Assembly (NCBI RefSeq): GCF_021601385.1
Contig: NZ_BQHO01000005.1
Span: 1 to 64,000 of the forward strand
DNA: 64,000 nucleotides
DNA from: Pseudomonas parasichuanensis
GTDB lineage: Bacteria; Pseudomonadota; Gammaproteobacteria; Pseudomonadales; Pseudomonadaceae
Direction: 5' to 3'
Made by a program: the position numbers and the translations under genes
The notes under the pieces: model-generated
What the model saw: the letters and a program-made list of their open reading frames with translations, nothing else
Told to the model about the DNA's origin: nothing
The model's database searches: none
Shown here: positions 9,423-19,890 of the stretch, piece by piece
Layout: the number at the start of each line of letters is the position of its first letter
Position numbering within the stretch: the first letter of the stretch is position 1

Positions 9423-10804
9423 AGCGCGCGACCCTGTCACTGCGCCTGGGCCTGACCGTCACGCTGATGGGCGCGGCGTTGGTGCTGTTGCTGGCCACCC
9501 TGGCGGTGTTCGCCCTCGACCACGAGTTGGACAGCCGTGCGCGCAAGGACCTGGCGCGCAAGATGCAACAGGTCGAGCACAACCTGCGGGTCGACCTGCG
9601 CAGCGACGACCTGGGCGCCCGCGCCCACCCACTGCTCGACCTGGTGATGGGCCATGACAACCTGAGCCTCAGTGTCATGGCCACCAGTGGCCGCCACCCG
9701 GCCCTGCTCAGCCTTGGCCCGGCCCTGCAATCCCGGCACCTGCTGGAAATGGCCGCCAGCCCCCGGCTGGTGTTCCACGAATGGCGCGACGATCAAGGCA
9801 ACGAAGTGCTCACCGCCAGCCGCTTGATGTTGCTGCGCGACGACACCCCGGTGAACGTGCTGATGTCGCTCAACCGCGGCGACGACAACGCCTTGCTCCA
9901 GGCCTACCTGCATTCGACCCTGCTCGCCTTGCCGCTGTTGCTGCTGCTGATCGGTATCGCGGCCTGGAAACTGGTGCAGCGCGACCTGCGCCCGCTGCGT
10001 CACTTTCGCCGTATCGCCGGCCAGGTGTCGGCCCAGGATCTGGACCACCGCCTGCCGGTGGACGGCCTGCCGACGGAGCTGGCCGACCTGGCCCGGGCCA
10101 TCAACGTCATGCTCGACCGCCTCGATCAGGGCGTGCGCCAGTTGTCGCAGTTCTCCGACGACCTGGCCCACGAACTGCGCACGCCGATCGGCAACCTGAT
10201 GGGCAAGGCCCAGGTGACCCTGGCCCGCGAGCGCGATGGCGACAAATACCGTGAAGCGCTGGAAGACAGTGTCGAGGAGCTGACCCGGCTCAACCGCATC
10301 ATCAACGACATGCTGTTCCTGGCGCAGGTCAGCCAGCCCCAGAGCCAGGTTGCGCTGCAGCCGGTGGCACTGGCCGACGAGGTGGCCCGGGTGAGCGAGC
10401 TGTTTGCCTTCAGTGCCGAACTCAAGGGCATCACCCTGGAACTGCAAGGCTGGGGGACAGCGCTGGCGGACAAGCTGATGTTCCAGCGGGCGCTGTCGAA
10501 CTTGCTGAGCAATGCGATACGGCATAGCCCGGAAGGGCAAAAGGTGACCGTGGGGATCGAGCGGCTGGGCGATGAAGTCGGGGTCTGGGTGGAAAACCAT
10601 GGGGCTGGCATTGGCGAGGCGCATTTGCCGCACCTGTTCGAGCGTTTCTACCGGGCTGGCAGCGGGCGGTCACGGCTGGAGGGGGGGACCGGGCTGGGGT
10701 TGGCCATTGTGAAGTCGATCATGCAGTTGCATGGGGGGCGGGTTGAGGTGCGTAGCCGGGCCGAGGGGCCGACGCGCTTCACCCTGGTATTCCAAGCAGA
10801 ATGA
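9419..10804 (+). CDS. Membrane sensor histidine kinase (heavy-metal sensor type)
   Basis: A 461-residue partner of the preceding regulator, starting with GTG at 9419 inside the regulator's stop. It has an N-terminal membrane helix (about residues 10-32), a periplasmic sensing region, a second helix near 165-183, a HAMP linker, a HisKA dimerisation domain with the phospho-accepting His in [13 protein letters not shown] near 253, and an ATPase domain with N box ([10 protein letters not shown]), DXG-type and [12 protein letters not shown] motifs. No efflux or copper genes are adjacent, so the signal remains open. Confidence 0.9.
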   Translation: MKRATLSLRLGLTVTLMGAALVLLLATLAVFALDHELDSRARKDLARKMQQVEHNLRVDLRSDDLGARAHPLLDLVMGHDNLSLSVMATSGRHPALLSLGPALQSRHLLEMAASPRLVFHEWRDDQGNEVLTASRLMLLRDDTPVNVLMSLNRGDDNALLQAYLHSTLLALPLLLLLIGIAAWKLVQRDLRPLRHFRRIAGQVSAQDLDHRLPVDGLPTELADLARAINVMLDRLDQGVRQLSQFSDDLAHELRTPIGNLMGKAQVTLARERDGDKYREALEDSVEELTRLNRIINDMLFLAQVSQPQSQVALQPVALADEVARVSELFAFSAELKGITLELQGWGTALADKLMFQRALSNLLSNAIRHSPEGQKVTVGIERLGDEVGVWVENHGAGIGEAHLPHLFERFYRAGSGRSRLEGGTGLGLAIVKSIMQLHGGRVEVRSRAEGPTRFTLVFQAE

Positions 10805-10817
10805 GGCACTGGCAATG

Positions 10818-10915
10818 CCGGCCTCTTCGCGAGTAAACCCGCTCCCACAGAATTCGTGCACGCCTTGAGGCCTGCGAAGAATCTGTGGGAGCGGGTTTAC
10901 CCGCGAAAAGGCCGG
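10818..10915. repeat. REP pair (inverted)
   Basis: Two REP units in opposite orientation, each about 33 bases (CTGTGGGAGCGGGTTTACCC... and its complement at 10818-10850 and 10883-10915), separated by about 32 bases. They sit between the stop of the sensor kinase and the convergent pdxJ. Confidence 0.85.
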
Positions 10916-10931
10916 TGCTGCCAAACATCAA

Positions 10932-11672
10932 TTAGCGCGAAGCGGCGACGATCAGCGCTTTCATCTCGGCCACGGCGGCCTTGAAGCCAACGAACAGCGC
11001 ATGGGCCACCAGCGCATGGCCGATGTTCAGCTCGTTGATGCCCTTGATCGCAGCCACGGCTTCGACGTTGTGGTAATGCAGGCCATGGCCTGCGTTGACG
11101 ATCAGCCCCTGGCCGATACCGAACGCCACGCCATCGACAATACGCTGCAGCTCTTCGGCCACCTCGGTTGGGGTTTCGGCATCCGCGTAACGGCCGGTGT
11201 GCAGTTCGATGGCCGGGGCACCGACGCGGCGCGAGGCTTCGATCTGGCGCTCATCGGCATCGATGAACAGCGACACTTCGGCGCCGGTGCGCGACAGGCG
11301 CTCGACCGCGGCCTTGATCCGCGCTTCCTGGCCAGCCACATCCAGGCCACCTTCGGTGGTCAATTCCTGGCGGGTTTCCGGGACCAGGCAGATATGTGCC
11401 GGGCGGATCTTCTCGGCGAACAGCATCATCTCTTCGGTGACGCCCATCTCGAAGTTCATGCGGGTCTGCAGCACGTCCTTGAGCACCAGCACGTCGCGCT
11501 CCTGGATGTGCCGGCGGTCTTCGCGCAGGTGCACGGTGATGCCGTCGGCACCCGCTTCCTCGGCGTCCAGCGCGGCCTTGACCGGGTCTGGATAGCGGGT
11601 GCCCCGGGCCTGGCGCAGGGTCGCCACGTGGTCGATGTTGACGCCGAGAAGCATGCGGTTGCTGTGAGTCAC
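10932..11672 (-). CDS. pdxJ: Pyridoxine 5'-phosphate synthase
   Basis: Condenses 3-amino-2-oxopropyl phosphate with 1-deoxy-D-xylulose 5-phosphate to make pyridoxine 5'-phosphate, the last ring-forming step of vitamin B6 synthesis. 246 residues from the GTG at 11672 ([21 protein letters not shown]), chosen because AGGAG lies 9 bases upstream and this matches the family N-terminus; the ATG ten codons upstream has no such site. Hallmarks: [32 protein letters not shown], and [10 protein letters not shown] near residue 195. It follows recO by 44 bases, the conserved recO-pdxJ arrangement. Confidence 0.96.
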   Translation of the reverse strand: MTHSNRMLLGVNIDHVATLRQARGTRYPDPVKAALDAEEAGADGITVHLREDRRHIQERDVLVLKDVLQTRMNFEMGVTEEMMLFAEKIRPAHICLVPETRQELTTEGGLDVAGQEARIKAAVERLSRTGAEVSLFIDADERQIEASRRVGAPAIELHTGRYADAETPTEVAEELQRIVDGVAFGIGQGLIVNAGHGLHYHNVEAVAAIKGINELNIGHALVAHALFVGFKAAVAEMKALIVAASR

Positions 11673-11716
11673 GAAGGGGCACTCCTGAAAGTTGAGGGCC
11701 ACAGCATACGTGCTGA

Positions 11717-12400
11717 TCAGCGCTTGCGAAACAGTTCCCGGCTGACCAGTGGCTTGGGCCCCAGGTGCACCGCCAGGGCCTGGCGCATCAGGCGCTTGGC
11801 GGCGAGCAAGGCGCCGGGGGCGTCCCAGTCGGCCTGGGCCAGGGCCTGCAACACGGAGCCTGTGAACAACCCGGGCTGGAACAGCTCGACCCGTTGCAGG
11901 CCGGCGTCCACCTGCAGGCGATAAAGGCCCTCGGCGACGACCGGGTCGTCATTCACGTCATGTTCCAGCGAGAAGGCGTAACCCAGTTCGTCCAGCAACC
12001 GCCATTCGAACGAGCGCAGCAGCGGCTCCAGCGGTCGGCCGGCGGCCAGGGCTTGCAGGGTCAGGGTGTAATGCTCGAACAGCGCGGGCTGCGGTGCCTC
12101 GGCGGGCAACAGGCGCATCAGCAGTTCGTTGAGGTAGAGGCCGCTGAACAGCGCGTCGCCGTGCAGCCAGGCGGCGATGCCGCTGCTGTCCAGGTGCCAT
12201 ACGGTCTTCAGCTCACCACGGCCGCGCAGTTCCACCTCCAGTGGCACGAACGGCCGCACCAGGCTGCCACCCTTGCCCCGCGCCCGGCGCAGTACCGCGC
12301 GCACCCGCCCCTGGGGCGTGAGGAAATCCACCAGGGCGCTGGTTTCCTTGTAGGGGCGGGTGTGCAGCACGTAGGCCGGCTGGGGGGTGGGTTGGTCCAT
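11717..12400 (-). CDS. recO: DNA repair protein RecO
   Basis: Recombination mediator that works with RecF and RecR to load RecA onto single-stranded DNA coated with SSB and to anneal strands. 227 residues with the family opening [20 protein letters not shown] and an N-terminal OB-fold followed by a helical domain. The conserved zinc-finger cysteines found in some RecO proteins are absent, as is usual in pseudomonads. It lies downstream of era with a REP-containing gap of about 175 bases. Confidence 0.93.
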   Translation of the reverse strand: MDQPTPQPAYVLHTRPYKETSALVDFLTPQGRVRAVLRRARGKGGSLVRPFVPLEVELRGRGELKTVWHLDSSGIAAWLHGDALFSGLYLNELLMRLLPAEAPQPALFEHYTLTLQALAAGRPLEPLLRSFEWRLLDELGYAFSLEHDVNDDPVVAEGLYRLQVDAGLQRVELFQPGLFTGSVLQALAQADWDAPGALLAAKRLMRQALAVHLGPKPLVSRELFRKR

Positions 12401-12430
12401 GGAGACTCACTCAGGCCTGGTGTCGCGAAC

Positions 12431-12550
12431 CTGTAGGAGCGGCCCTGTGCCGCGAAAGGGCCGTAAAGCGGCCCTCAGATTTCAGCGTCGATGCGCAGAT
12501 TGCCGGGGCCGCTCTGCGGCCCGTTCGCGGCACAAGGCCGCTCCTACAGG
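12431..12550. repeat. REP pair (GTAGGAGCGGCC class)
   Basis: Two inverted units of the GTAGGAGCGGCCCTGTGCCGCG class face each other between era and recO. The whole 120-base stretch can fold into one long imperfect hairpin, so it may also affect the recO transcript. Confidence 0.85.
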
Positions 12551-12575
12551 CAGAGCAGATTCGCTCGGGATGGGC

Positions 12576-13478
12576 TTACAGGTCGCCGTAACCCAGCGAA
12601 CGCAGGGCGCGCTCGTCGTCGGACCAGCCGCCTTTGACCTTGACCCACAGGTTGAGCATGACCTTGGAATCGAACAGCACTTCCATGTCCTTGCGCGCTT
12701 CGGAGCCAATGCGTTTGATGCGCTCGCCCTTGTCGCCAATGATGATTTTCTTCTGGCCGTCACGCTCGACCAGGATCAGCGCATGGATGTGCAGCACATG
12801 GCCCTGCTGCTTGAACTCTTCGATTTCCACGGTGATCTGGTACGGCAGCTCCGCACCCAGCTGGCGCATGATTTTCTCGCGGACCAGTTCGGCGGCGAGG
12901 AAGCGGCTGCTGCGGTCGGTGATCTGGTCTTCCGGGAAGAAGTGGTCGTTCTCCGGCAGGTGCTTGGCGATCTGGGCTTCCAGCGCCTCGAGGTTGTGCC
13001 CCTGTTGCGCGGAAATCGGCATCACTTCGGCGTTCGGCAGTTGTTCCTGCAGCCACTGCAGGTGCGGGATCAGCTCGGCCTTCTCTTCCATGCGGTCGGT
13101 CTTGTTGACCGCGATGATCAGGGGGCCGGTGACGTACTGCACGCGCTCGAGCACCAGCTGGTCCTCGTCGGTCCACTTGGTGCGGTCAACCACGAAGATC
13201 ACCACGTCGACATCTTTCAATGCCGCCGAGGCGTTGCGGTTCATGTAGCGGTTGAGCGCCTTGTCGTTGGCCTTGTGCATGCCGGGGGTGTCGACGTAGA
13301 TCGCCTGCACGTCACCCTCGGTCTTGATGCCGAGCATGTTGTGGCGGGTAGTCTGCGGCTTGCGCGAGGTGATCGCCAGCTTCTGGCCGAGGATGTGGTT
13401 GAGCAGCGTCGACTTGCCGACGTTGGGGCGGCCGACGATGGCGACATAGCCGCAGCGGGTCGAAGTGTTCTCAGTCAT
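12576..13478 (-). CDS. era: GTPase Era, 16S rRNA maturation factor
   Basis: Small GTPase that binds the 3' end of 16S rRNA and checks 30S assembly. 300 residues with G1 GRPNVGKST near 13, G3 DTPG, G4 NKTD and a C-terminal KH RNA-binding domain ([16 protein letters not shown]... in the form [16 protein letters not shown]). I start it at the ATG at 13478 ([11 protein letters not shown]), which has GGAG 7 bases upstream; the in-frame ATG at 13484 has poor spacing. It overlaps the end of rnc by 8 bases, giving translational coupling. Confidence 0.96.
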   Translation of the reverse strand: MTENTSTRCGYVAIVGRPNVGKSTLLNHILGQKLAITSRKPQTTRHNMLGIKTEGDVQAIYVDTPGMHKANDKALNRYMNRNASAALKDVDVVIFVVDRTKWTDEDQLVLERVQYVTGPLIIAVNKTDRMEEKAELIPHLQWLQEQLPNAEVMPISAQQGHNLEALEAQIAKHLPENDHFFPEDQITDRSSRFLAAELVREKIMRQLGAELPYQITVEIEEFKQQGHVLHIHALILVERDGQKKIIIGDKGERIKRIGSEARKDMEVLFDSKVMLNLWVKVKGGWSDDERALRSLGYGDL

Positions 13479-14160
13479 TGCCATTCTCCACGCCCAGGGC
13501 GATCAATGCGGCGGCGGCGGCGACCTGTTCGGCAATACGCCGGCTTACGCCCTGGCCACGGCTTTTCTTGTTCAGCAGGACCACTTCGCATTCGACGAGG
13601 AAGGTCCGGCAGTGCGGTTCGCCCTGGATGTCCACCACTTCGTAACGTGGCAGCTCGCAGGCACGCGACTGCAGGAACTCCTGCAGGCGGGTCTTGGGGT
13701 CTTTATTGGTGTCGACCAGGGTCAGGCCTTCGAACTCGTCGGTCAGCCAGGCCAGGATGCGCTCGCGCGCGGTCTGCATGTCGGCGTCCTGGTAGATGGC
13801 GCCAATCAGCGCTTCGAGGGCGTCGGCGAGGATCGACTCGCGGCGGAAACCGCCGCTCTTGAGCTCGCCCGAACCCAGGCGCAGGTACTCGCCCAGGTCG
13901 AAGCCGCGGGCCAGGCGGGCCAGGGTTTCGCCCTTGACCAGGCGCGCACGCAGGCGCGACAGCTGGCCTTCCCGGGCCTGCGGGAAGCGCTCGAACAGCG
14001 CTTCGCCGACCACGAAGTTGAGAATGGCATCGCCAAGGAATTCCAGGCGCTCGTTGTTGCGCCCGGCATAACTGCGATGGGTCAGGGCCAGCAGCATCTG
14101 GTCCTGATCCTTGAAGGTGTAGCCGAGCTTGCGCTCCAGGCGGGCAAGGGAAGCACTCAT
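13471..14160 (-). CDS. rnc: Ribonuclease III
   Basis: Cuts double-stranded RNA, including the 30S rRNA precursor and many structured mRNAs. 229 residues: the catalytic RNase III signature [20 protein letters not shown] near residue 37 with the metal-binding Glu/Asp, a second acidic cluster [16 protein letters not shown], and a C-terminal double-stranded RNA-binding domain (TRLQEFLQS...). It is the third gene of lepA-lepB-rnc-era and overlaps era. Confidence 0.97.
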   Translation of the reverse strand: MSASLARLERKLGYTFKDQDQMLLALTHRSYAGRNNERLEFLGDAILNFVVGEALFERFPQAREGQLSRLRARLVKGETLARLARGFDLGEYLRLGSGELKSGGFRRESILADALEALIGAIYQDADMQTARERILAWLTDEFEGLTLVDTNKDPKTRLQEFLQSRACELPRYEVVDIQGEPHCRTFLVECEVVLLNKKSRGQGVSRRIAEQVAAAAALIALGVENGND

Positions 14161-14279
14161 GGGGCCACCCGTACAATGTTCAACGCGTTGTTCAAATCAA
14201 CATCCTGAAAGACGGTTTGGCTGTGGTCCGACATCAAAATGGCGAAACCTCTCACTCCCTGAGAACACAGCCTATGTCA

Positions 14280-14312
14280 GAAAAGCAATCGGCGCTGTCC
14301 GCAGACAGCGCC
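14280..14312 (-). terminator. Hairpin between lepB and rnc
   Basis: On the minus strand the arms GGCGCTGTC and GACAGCGCC form a perfect 9-bp stem with a four-base loop, followed by GATTGCTTTT. It lies 9 bases after the lepB stop and 130 before the rnc start, so it probably lowers, rather than stops, lepAB read-through into rnc-era. Confidence 0.75.
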
Positions 14313-14320
14313 GTTGATAC

Positions 14321-15175
14321 TTAGTGGATCAGGCCGACCCGCGACAGGTTGGGCAGGTGGCTGAGTTTCGGCTCAGGCCAGCTCATCCACACCGCGAACG
14401 CCTTGCCGACGATGTTCCGGTCCGGAACCATGCCGTGCAGCTCTTTGGGGATGTTCGGATCATCCCAGTAGCGGCTGTCGTTGGAGTTGTCGCGGTTGTC
14501 ACCCATCATGAAGTAATGCCCGGCAGGCACGGTCCATTGCTGGTCCGGCGGCATGCGGTAGCGGGTCATTTCCTTGCGGATCAGGTGCTCGACTTCGCCG
14601 AGTTTTTCCTTGTACAGCTCGGCACTGCCCAAGGTGCCCGGCTCGCTGCCGACCAGTTGCTCGGTGACCGCCTGGCCATTGACGAACAGGCGCTTGTCGT
14701 TGGTGTAGCGGATCTGGTCGCCCGGCAGGCCGATTACCCGCTTGATGTAGTTGACGTTCGGGTCGCTGGGGTAGCGGAACACCATCACATCGCCGCGCTG
14801 CGGGTCACCGACTTCGATGACCTTCTTGTCGATCACCGGCAGGCGGATGCCGTAGGAGAACTTGTTCACCAGGATGAAATCGCCCACTTCCAGGGTCGGT
14901 TTCATCGAACCCGACGGGATCTGGAACGGCTCAACCAGGAACGAACGCAGCACCAGCACGATGAACAGTACCGGGAAGAACGACTTGCCGTACTCGACCA
15001 GCAACGGCTCCTTGTTCAGGCGTTCGACCACGGCCATTTCTGGCTGGTTGACGCTGCCCTGGTAGGTGGCGATCGCCGCACGCCGGCGCGGGGCCAGGAA
15101 CAGCAGGTCGATCAGACCCAACAGGCCGCAGACGGCAACGGCGATGACGAGCAACAGCGGGAAATTTAGCGACAT
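14321..15175 (-). CDS. lepB: Signal peptidase I
   Basis: Inner-membrane serine protease that removes signal peptides from exported proteins. 284 residues with two N-terminal membrane segments (about 3-24 and 63-82), the catalytic Ser in PSGSMKPTLEVGD near 90 and the catalytic Lys in NYIKRVIGLPGD near 145, plus the late box GHYFMMGDNRDNSNDSR. The five-base gap to lepA marks one transcription unit. Confidence 0.97.
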   Translation of the reverse strand: MSLNFPLLLVIAVAVCGLLGLIDLLFLAPRRRAAIATYQGSVNQPEMAVVERLNKEPLLVEYGKSFFPVLFIVLVLRSFLVEPFQIPSGSMKPTLEVGDFILVNKFSYGIRLPVIDKKVIEVGDPQRGDVMVFRYPSDPNVNYIKRVIGLPGDQIRYTNDKRLFVNGQAVTEQLVGSEPGTLGSAELYKEKLGEVEHLIRKEMTRYRMPPDQQWTVPAGHYFMMGDNRDNSNDSRYWDDPNIPKELHGMVPDRNIVGKAFAVWMSWPEPKLSHLPNLSRVGLIH

Positions 15176-15180
15176 AGGAC

Positions 15181-16980
15181 CTAGCTATCCAACCTGAGCA
15201 CGGCGAGGAAGGCTTCCTGTGGAATTTCCACGTTGCCGACCTGTTTCATGCGTTTCTTACCGGCCTTCTGCTTCTCCAGCAGCTTCTTCTTACGGCTCAC
15301 GTCGCCACCGTAGCACTTGGCCAGTACGTTCTTTCTGAGCGCCTTGACGGTTGTCCGCGCAATGATCTGGCCGCCAATGGCTGCCTGGATCGCCACGTCG
15401 AACATCTGCCGAGGGATCAGCTCCTTCATCTTCTCGGTCAACGCACGGCCTTTGTAGGCGGCGTTGTCACGGTGCACGATCAGTGCCAGGGCATCGACCT
15501 TGTCGCCGTTGATCAGCACGTCCAGCTTGACCAGGTTGGCCGACTGGTAGCGGTCGAAATGATAGTCCAGCGAGGCATAACCGCGGCTGGTGGACTTGAG
15601 GCGGTCGAAGAAGTCCAGCACCACTTCGTTCATCGGCATGTCGTAACGCACTTGCACCTGGCTGCCGAGGAACTGCATGTCGCGCTGAACGCCACGCTTC
15701 TCGATGCACAGGGTGATGACGTTGCCCAGGTGCTCCTGCGGTACCAGGATGGTGGCGGTGACGATCGGCTCGCGGAAATCGGTGACGGACGACACATCAG
15801 GCAGCTTCGACGGGTTGTCGACGACGATGGTTTCGCCGGTCTTGAGCTCCAGCTCGTAGATCACGCTTGGTGCGGTGGTGATCAGGTCCAGGTCGTACTC
15901 GCGCTCCAGGCGCTCCTGGATGATCTCCATGTGCAGCATGCCGAGGAAGCCGCAACGGAAGCCGAAGCCCAGGGCATCGGAACTTTCCGGCATGTATTGC
16001 AGCGACGAGTCGTTCAGGGTGAGCTTCTGCAGCGCGTCGCGGAAGTCCTCGAAGTCGTCGGAGCTCACCGGGAACAGACCGGCGTACACCTGCGGCTGGA
16101 TCTTCTTGAAGCCTGCGAGCACTTCGACTTCGGGGGTCGAGGACAGGGTCAGGGTGTCACCGACCGGCGCACCGTGAATGTCCTTGATGCTGGCGATGAT
16201 GAAGCCCACTTCACCGGCCTTCAGATCGGCAGTTTGCGTGTGCTTGGGGGTGAACACGCCAACGCTGTCGACCAGGTGCACCTTGCCGGTGGACTTGACC
16301 AGGATCTTGTCGCCCTTCTTGACGCGGCCCTGGCGCACGCGCACCAGCGAGACCACGCCCAGGTAGTTGTCGAACCAGGAGTCGATGATCAGCGCCTGCA
16401 GCGGCGCGTCGATCTCGCCTTCTGGCGCGGGGATGGTCTGCACCAGGCGCTCGAGCACCTCGTCCACGCCCATGCCGCTCTTGGCACTGCACGCCACGGC
16501 GTCGGTGGCGTCGATGCCGATGATCTTCTCGATCTCGTCCTTGACGCGGTCCGGGTCGGCCTGGGGCAGGTCCATCTTGTTCAGCACCGGCATGACTTCC
16601 AGGCCCTGCTCGATGGCGGTGTAGCAGTTGGCGACCGACTGGGCCTCGACGCCCTGGCCGGCGTCGACCACCAGCAGTGCACCCTCGCACGCGGCCAGCG
16701 AACGCGAAACTTCATAGGTGAAGTCGACGTGGCCGGGGGTGTCGATGAAGTTCAGCTGGTAGGTTTTGCCGTCCTGCGCCTTGTAGTGCAGGGTGACGCT
16801 GTGGGCCTTGATGGTGATCCCGCGCTCGCGCTCCAGGTCCATGGAATCGAGGACCTGGGCCTCCATTTCGCGCGCCGACAGGCCACCGCACATCTGGATG
16901 AAACGGTCGGCCAGCGTCGACTTGCCATGGTCGATGTGGGCGATGATGGAGAAATTGCGGATATGACTCAAATCACTCAC
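15181..16980 (-). CDS. lepA: Elongation factor 4 (LepA)
   Basis: Ribosome-bound GTPase that helps translation under stress and 30S assembly. 599 residues, standard length. The G1 motif is [10 protein letters not shown] near residue 14, G3 DTPGHVDF near 78, G4 NKMD near 132; elongation-factor domains II and III follow, then the unique LepA C-terminal domain ending [30 protein letters not shown] at 16980 begins the family-typical [19 protein letters not shown]. It is the first gene of lepA-lepB-rnc-era. Confidence 0.98.
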   Translation of the reverse strand: MSDLSHIRNFSIIAHIDHGKSTLADRFIQMCGGLSAREMEAQVLDSMDLERERGITIKAHSVTLHYKAQDGKTYQLNFIDTPGHVDFTYEVSRSLAACEGALLVVDAGQGVEAQSVANCYTAIEQGLEVMPVLNKMDLPQADPDRVKDEIEKIIGIDATDAVACSAKSGMGVDEVLERLVQTIPAPEGEIDAPLQALIIDSWFDNYLGVVSLVRVRQGRVKKGDKILVKSTGKVHLVDSVGVFTPKHTQTADLKAGEVGFIIASIKDIHGAPVGDTLTLSSTPEVEVLAGFKKIQPQVYAGLFPVSSDDFEDFRDALQKLTLNDSSLQYMPESSDALGFGFRCGFLGMLHMEIIQERLEREYDLDLITTAPSVIYELELKTGETIVVDNPSKLPDVSSVTDFREPIVTATILVPQEHLGNVITLCIEKRGVQRDMQFLGSQVQVRYDMPMNEVVLDFFDRLKSTSRGYASLDYHFDRYQSANLVKLDVLINGDKVDALALIVHRDNAAYKGRALTEKMKELIPRQMFDVAIQAAIGGQIIARTTVKALRKNVLAKCYGGDVSRKKKLLEKQKAGKKRMKQVGNVEIPQEAFLAVLRLDS

Positions 16981-17119
16981 GGGTCAACACTCGAAAAGGC
17001 TGCGAGCCGGACGCCCGCCGAAAAATAGCCGGGAATTGTACCTCAAGCCGGAGGGATATGGGAGGTTCCTCTATCGGCCAGCGGCATCACCCTGCGGCTG
17101 CGCTGAGAAAAACATGTAC

Positions 17120-17206
17120 TTGTGGGAGCGGGCTTGCCCGCGAACACCGGCAAAGCCGGTGCCCTCCAACGCAGCGCCTGCTTCGCGGGCAAGCCCGCTC
17201 CCACAG
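17120..17206. repeat. REP pair (GTGGGAGC class)
   Basis: Two inverted units (TGTGGGAGCGGGCTTGCCCG and complement) in the 328-base gap between the lepA start and the mucD terminator. The rest of this gap presumably contains the lepA promoter at about 16990-17060, which I could not pin down. Confidence 0.85.
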
Positions 17207-17263
17207 GGCCCGCAATGCCTGCCAGCGCCGCAGATTGTCCCATAGCAAATTGAGAGCGCTCAT

Positions 17264-17291
17264 GAAAAAGGGCAGCCAACGCTGCCCTTTT
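17264..17291 (-). terminator. Rho-independent terminator after mucD
   Basis: The arms AAAAGGGCAGC and GCTGCCCTTTT give an 11-bp stem with a CAAC/GTTG loop and T-rich ends on both strands. It lies just downstream of mucD and closes the algU operon. Confidence 0.88.
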
Positions 17292-17308
17292 CCTACCTAA
17301 CAATCCGC

Positions 17309-18742
17309 TTATTCAGCCAGCTTGAAGGTGATGAAGCTTGCGCGCCCCTGGCGCAGCACGCGCATCGACACCGAACGGTTCTTCGGCAGGTCCTTGGCAA
17401 TTTCGGTGAATTCCTTGGCCGAGCCGATGGCCTGGTTGTTCAAGTGGCTGATGACATCGCCCGGACGCAGGCCGATCAGCGCTGCCGGGCCGTCCTGGAC
17501 TTCCTTGATCACCACGCCGCCCTTGAGCTCCAGCGACTTCTTCTGCTCAGCGGTCAGGTCAGCAACCGAAACGCCCAAACGGTTGCTACTGCGCTCGACG
17601 CTGCCCTGGGCACCGGTGCCGATGTCAGCCTCTTCATCCGGCAGGGCGCCAACGGTGACATCGAGGTTCTGGCGCTTGCCATTGCGGATGATCTCAAGTT
17701 TGGCCTTGGCGCCATCCTTGAGGCTGCCGACCAGGTGCGGCAGGTCGGCCGACATGACGATCGGCTGGCCATTCATGCTCAGAATCACGTCCCCCACCTG
17801 CAGCCCGCCCTTGGCCGCCGGGCCGTCTTCCAGCACCTGGGCTACCAGGGCGCCAGCCGGTTTGTCTAGGCCGAAGGATTCAGCCAGGTCCTTGTTAACC
17901 TCCTGGATCACCACGCCCAGCCAGCCGCGACTGACCTTGCCGTCTTTCTTCAACTGGTTGGAGACGTCGATCGCCACGTCGATCGGGATGGCGAACGACA
18001 GGCCCATGAATCCACCGGAACGGGTGAAGATCTGCGAGTTGATACCCACCACCTCGCCATTCATGTTGAACAACGGGCCGCCGGAGTTGCCCGGGTTGAT
18101 CGCCACGTCGGTCTGGATGAACGGCACATAGGTGTCGTTGGGCAAGGTACGGCCCTTGGCGCTGACGATGCCTTTGGTCACCGAATGATCGAAGCCGAAC
18201 GGCGAACCGATGGCCAGCACCCACTCACCCACCTTGAGTTTTTCCGAGTCGCCCAGCTTGACGGTCGGCAGGTTCTTGCCCTCGACCTTGAGCAGGGCCA
18301 CGTCGGTACGCGGGTCGGTGCCGACCAGCTTGGCCTGCAGCTCACTGCGGTCGGACAGACGGACGATGATTTCGTCGGCATCGGCGACCACATGGTTGTT
18401 GGTCAGCACGTAGCCATCGCTGGAAATGATGAAGCCCGAACCCAGCGACTGCGCCTCGCGCTGGCGATCGCCACGAGGCGAGCGCGGCTGCTGCGGCATG
18501 TTGCGTTCGAAGAACTCGCGGAACATCGGCGGCAGGCCTTCGAGGTCGGGCATCTGCCCGGCGGCGATGCGCCGGTCCGGCAGTTTCTGCTTGGTACTGA
18601 TGTTGACCACCGCCGGCGAAGCCTGCTCGACCAGCGTGGTGAAGTCCGGCAGGGCTTCCTGGGCTTGGGCGGTCAGCACCTGGCCGAGCATCAGCACGGC
18701 GGCGAACATCGATAGGTAGGGTTTCAAGCGTGGTATTGACAT
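17309..18742 (-). CDS. mucD: Periplasmic DegP-like serine protease/chaperone MucD
   Basis: Periplasmic HtrA-family protease that removes misfolded envelope proteins and restrains AlgU activation. 477 residues from ATG at 18742, supported by GGGAG 5 bases upstream and a signal peptide (MSIPRLKPYLSMFAAVLMLGQVLTAQA). Catalytic triad: His in TNNHVV, Asp in RTDVALLKV, Ser in NPGNSGGPL. Two PDZ domains follow (about 260-350 and 385-470). The longer frame to 18889 adds a non-signal N-terminus and is rejected. A sigma-70-like promoter lies just upstream, so mucD can be expressed apart from algU. Confidence 0.96.
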   Translation of the reverse strand: MSIPRLKPYLSMFAAVLMLGQVLTAQAQEALPDFTTLVEQASPAVVNISTKQKLPDRRIAAGQMPDLEGLPPMFREFFERNMPQQPRSPRGDRQREAQSLGSGFIISSDGYVLTNNHVVADADEIIVRLSDRSELQAKLVGTDPRTDVALLKVEGKNLPTVKLGDSEKLKVGEWVLAIGSPFGFDHSVTKGIVSAKGRTLPNDTYVPFIQTDVAINPGNSGGPLFNMNGEVVGINSQIFTRSGGFMGLSFAIPIDVAIDVSNQLKKDGKVSRGWLGVVIQEVNKDLAESFGLDKPAGALVAQVLEDGPAAKGGLQVGDVILSMNGQPIVMSADLPHLVGSLKDGAKAKLEIIRNGKRQNLDVTVGALPDEEADIGTGAQGSVERSSNRLGVSVADLTAEQKKSLELKGGVVIKEVQDGPAALIGLRPGDVISHLNNQAIGSAKEFTEIAKDLPKNRSVSMRVLRQGRASFITFKLAE

Positions 18743-18821
18743 ACGGCTCCCGTCACAACGAGCGTAGTTAGCAGTTAGGCCTTGCAGACGCAGGAAAGGC
18801 CAGACTCCAAGAAGAGCCTGA

Positions 18822-18850
18822 CCTATAGAAAATTTGTGGCTGGATTGCAA
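18822..18850 (-). promoter_or_regulatory. Putative sigma-70 promoter for mucD
   Basis: On the minus strand, TTGCAA (complement of 18845-18850) and TATAGG (complement of 18822-18827) are spaced by 17 bases in the 171-base gap between mucB and mucD. Confidence 0.5.
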
Positions 18851-18913
18851 ATGACAATGGGTTAATTTCATGTCAGCTCTGTGTAACAAGAGCTTTCAGA
18901 ACACGCGACCCCG

Positions 18914-19879
18914 TCACTGACGGGCCTGGGCATCCTGGGCCCGCATCGACAAGGCGACGCGCTCGGCAGTGCCCAGCGGAATTTCGCCGACCACGGTGAC
19001 CATCACCTTGCCCTTGGGCGTGTTGAGATGCCGCGAGACCGCGACGGTCGGGCCGAGCTGAGTGCGGGTATCAGTGCCCGAATTGTCGCTGATCGGCTCG
19101 AGGAACACCGAGAAGCGGGTCAGGCCGTCGTCATACATCAGGCTGCTGACCGTACTCTTGCGGTCCGGGTCACGGCGTACGCTGCTATTGATCAGCTCGA
19201 AGCCTGGCGGCAGCCAGTCCGAGCGCCAGCCAGCGACTGCTTGCGAGGTAGTGGACGTCACCCGCTCAACCGGCTTGCAGGCAGCACTGGCACCGAGATC
19301 AGCGTCGCTCGGCAGGTCATTGGTATCCAGGCGGGTCATCTGAAAGCGCTCAAGCAGTTGCCCTTTGTCGTTGATCATCAACGAGCGCAGCGGCAAGCCG
19401 GTCTGGCGATCCAGGTGAAGCTCGAAGGCATAACGGTGCTGGTCACGCGGGGTAAGGGTCACGATCACTGCGTCGCGCCCGGCAACGCGTGACTTGCCTG
19501 CCACGCTCAGGTCGTACCAGCTCATCAGTTTCAAAGGGTCAAGCATGCGCGGGGCGGCATCGGGCGGCGCACTCACGCCACTGACCAAGGCGCCACTGAC
19601 GCATTGCACCTTGCCATCGACGCGCACGATTTCCTGAGCCGAGCCATCGAGCTGAAGTAGCCGCTCGCTGACCTTGCCATCCTGGACGCGATGCCAGATA
19701 TCGTGCGTGGAGAAGCTGCCATTGCGTTCGTAGACGAACGACCCCTGGTAACTCTGCTTCTGTTCAGCCTGTGCCAGCTTGTTCAGCCACTCGCTCGCCT
19801 CGGGCGAGGAGTTGGCCGCGTAGGCCTGCAGCGTCAGGCTGCTGCCAAGCAGCAGCGACAGGAGAGGTAGCGCGCGCAT
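18914..19879 (-). CDS. mucB: MucB/RseB, periplasmic guard of the anti-sigma factor MucA
   Basis: Binds the periplasmic part of MucA and protects it from the site-1 protease, releasing it on sensing lipids or misfolded proteins. 321 residues with a Sec signal (MRALPLLSLLLGSSLTLQAYA) and the MucB/RseB fold: N-terminal LolA-like domain (SYQGSFVYER...IWHRVQDGKVSERLLQLDGS) and a smaller C-terminal domain (from about 215). Starts 11 bases after the mucA stop. No mucC-like gene follows it. Confidence 0.95.
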   Translation of the reverse strand: MRALPLLSLLLGSSLTLQAYAANSSPEASEWLNKLAQAEQKQSYQGSFVYERNGSFSTHDIWHRVQDGKVSERLLQLDGSAQEIVRVDGKVQCVSGALVSGVSAPPDAAPRMLDPLKLMSWYDLSVAGKSRVAGRDAVIVTLTPRDQHRYAFELHLDRQTGLPLRSLMINDKGQLLERFQMTRLDTNDLPSDADLGASAACKPVERVTSTTSQAVAGWRSDWLPPGFELINSSVRRDPDRKSTVSSLMYDDGLTRFSVFLEPISDNSGTDTRTQLGPTVAVSRHLNTPKGKVMVTVVGEIPLGTAERVALSMRAQDAQARQ

Positions 19880-19890
19880 GATCCTCCTTA

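Noticed and set aside
18743-18889. Longer mucD frame with 49 extra residues
   Set aside because: It would remove the signal peptide from the N-terminus; the ATG at 18742 has a good ribosome site.
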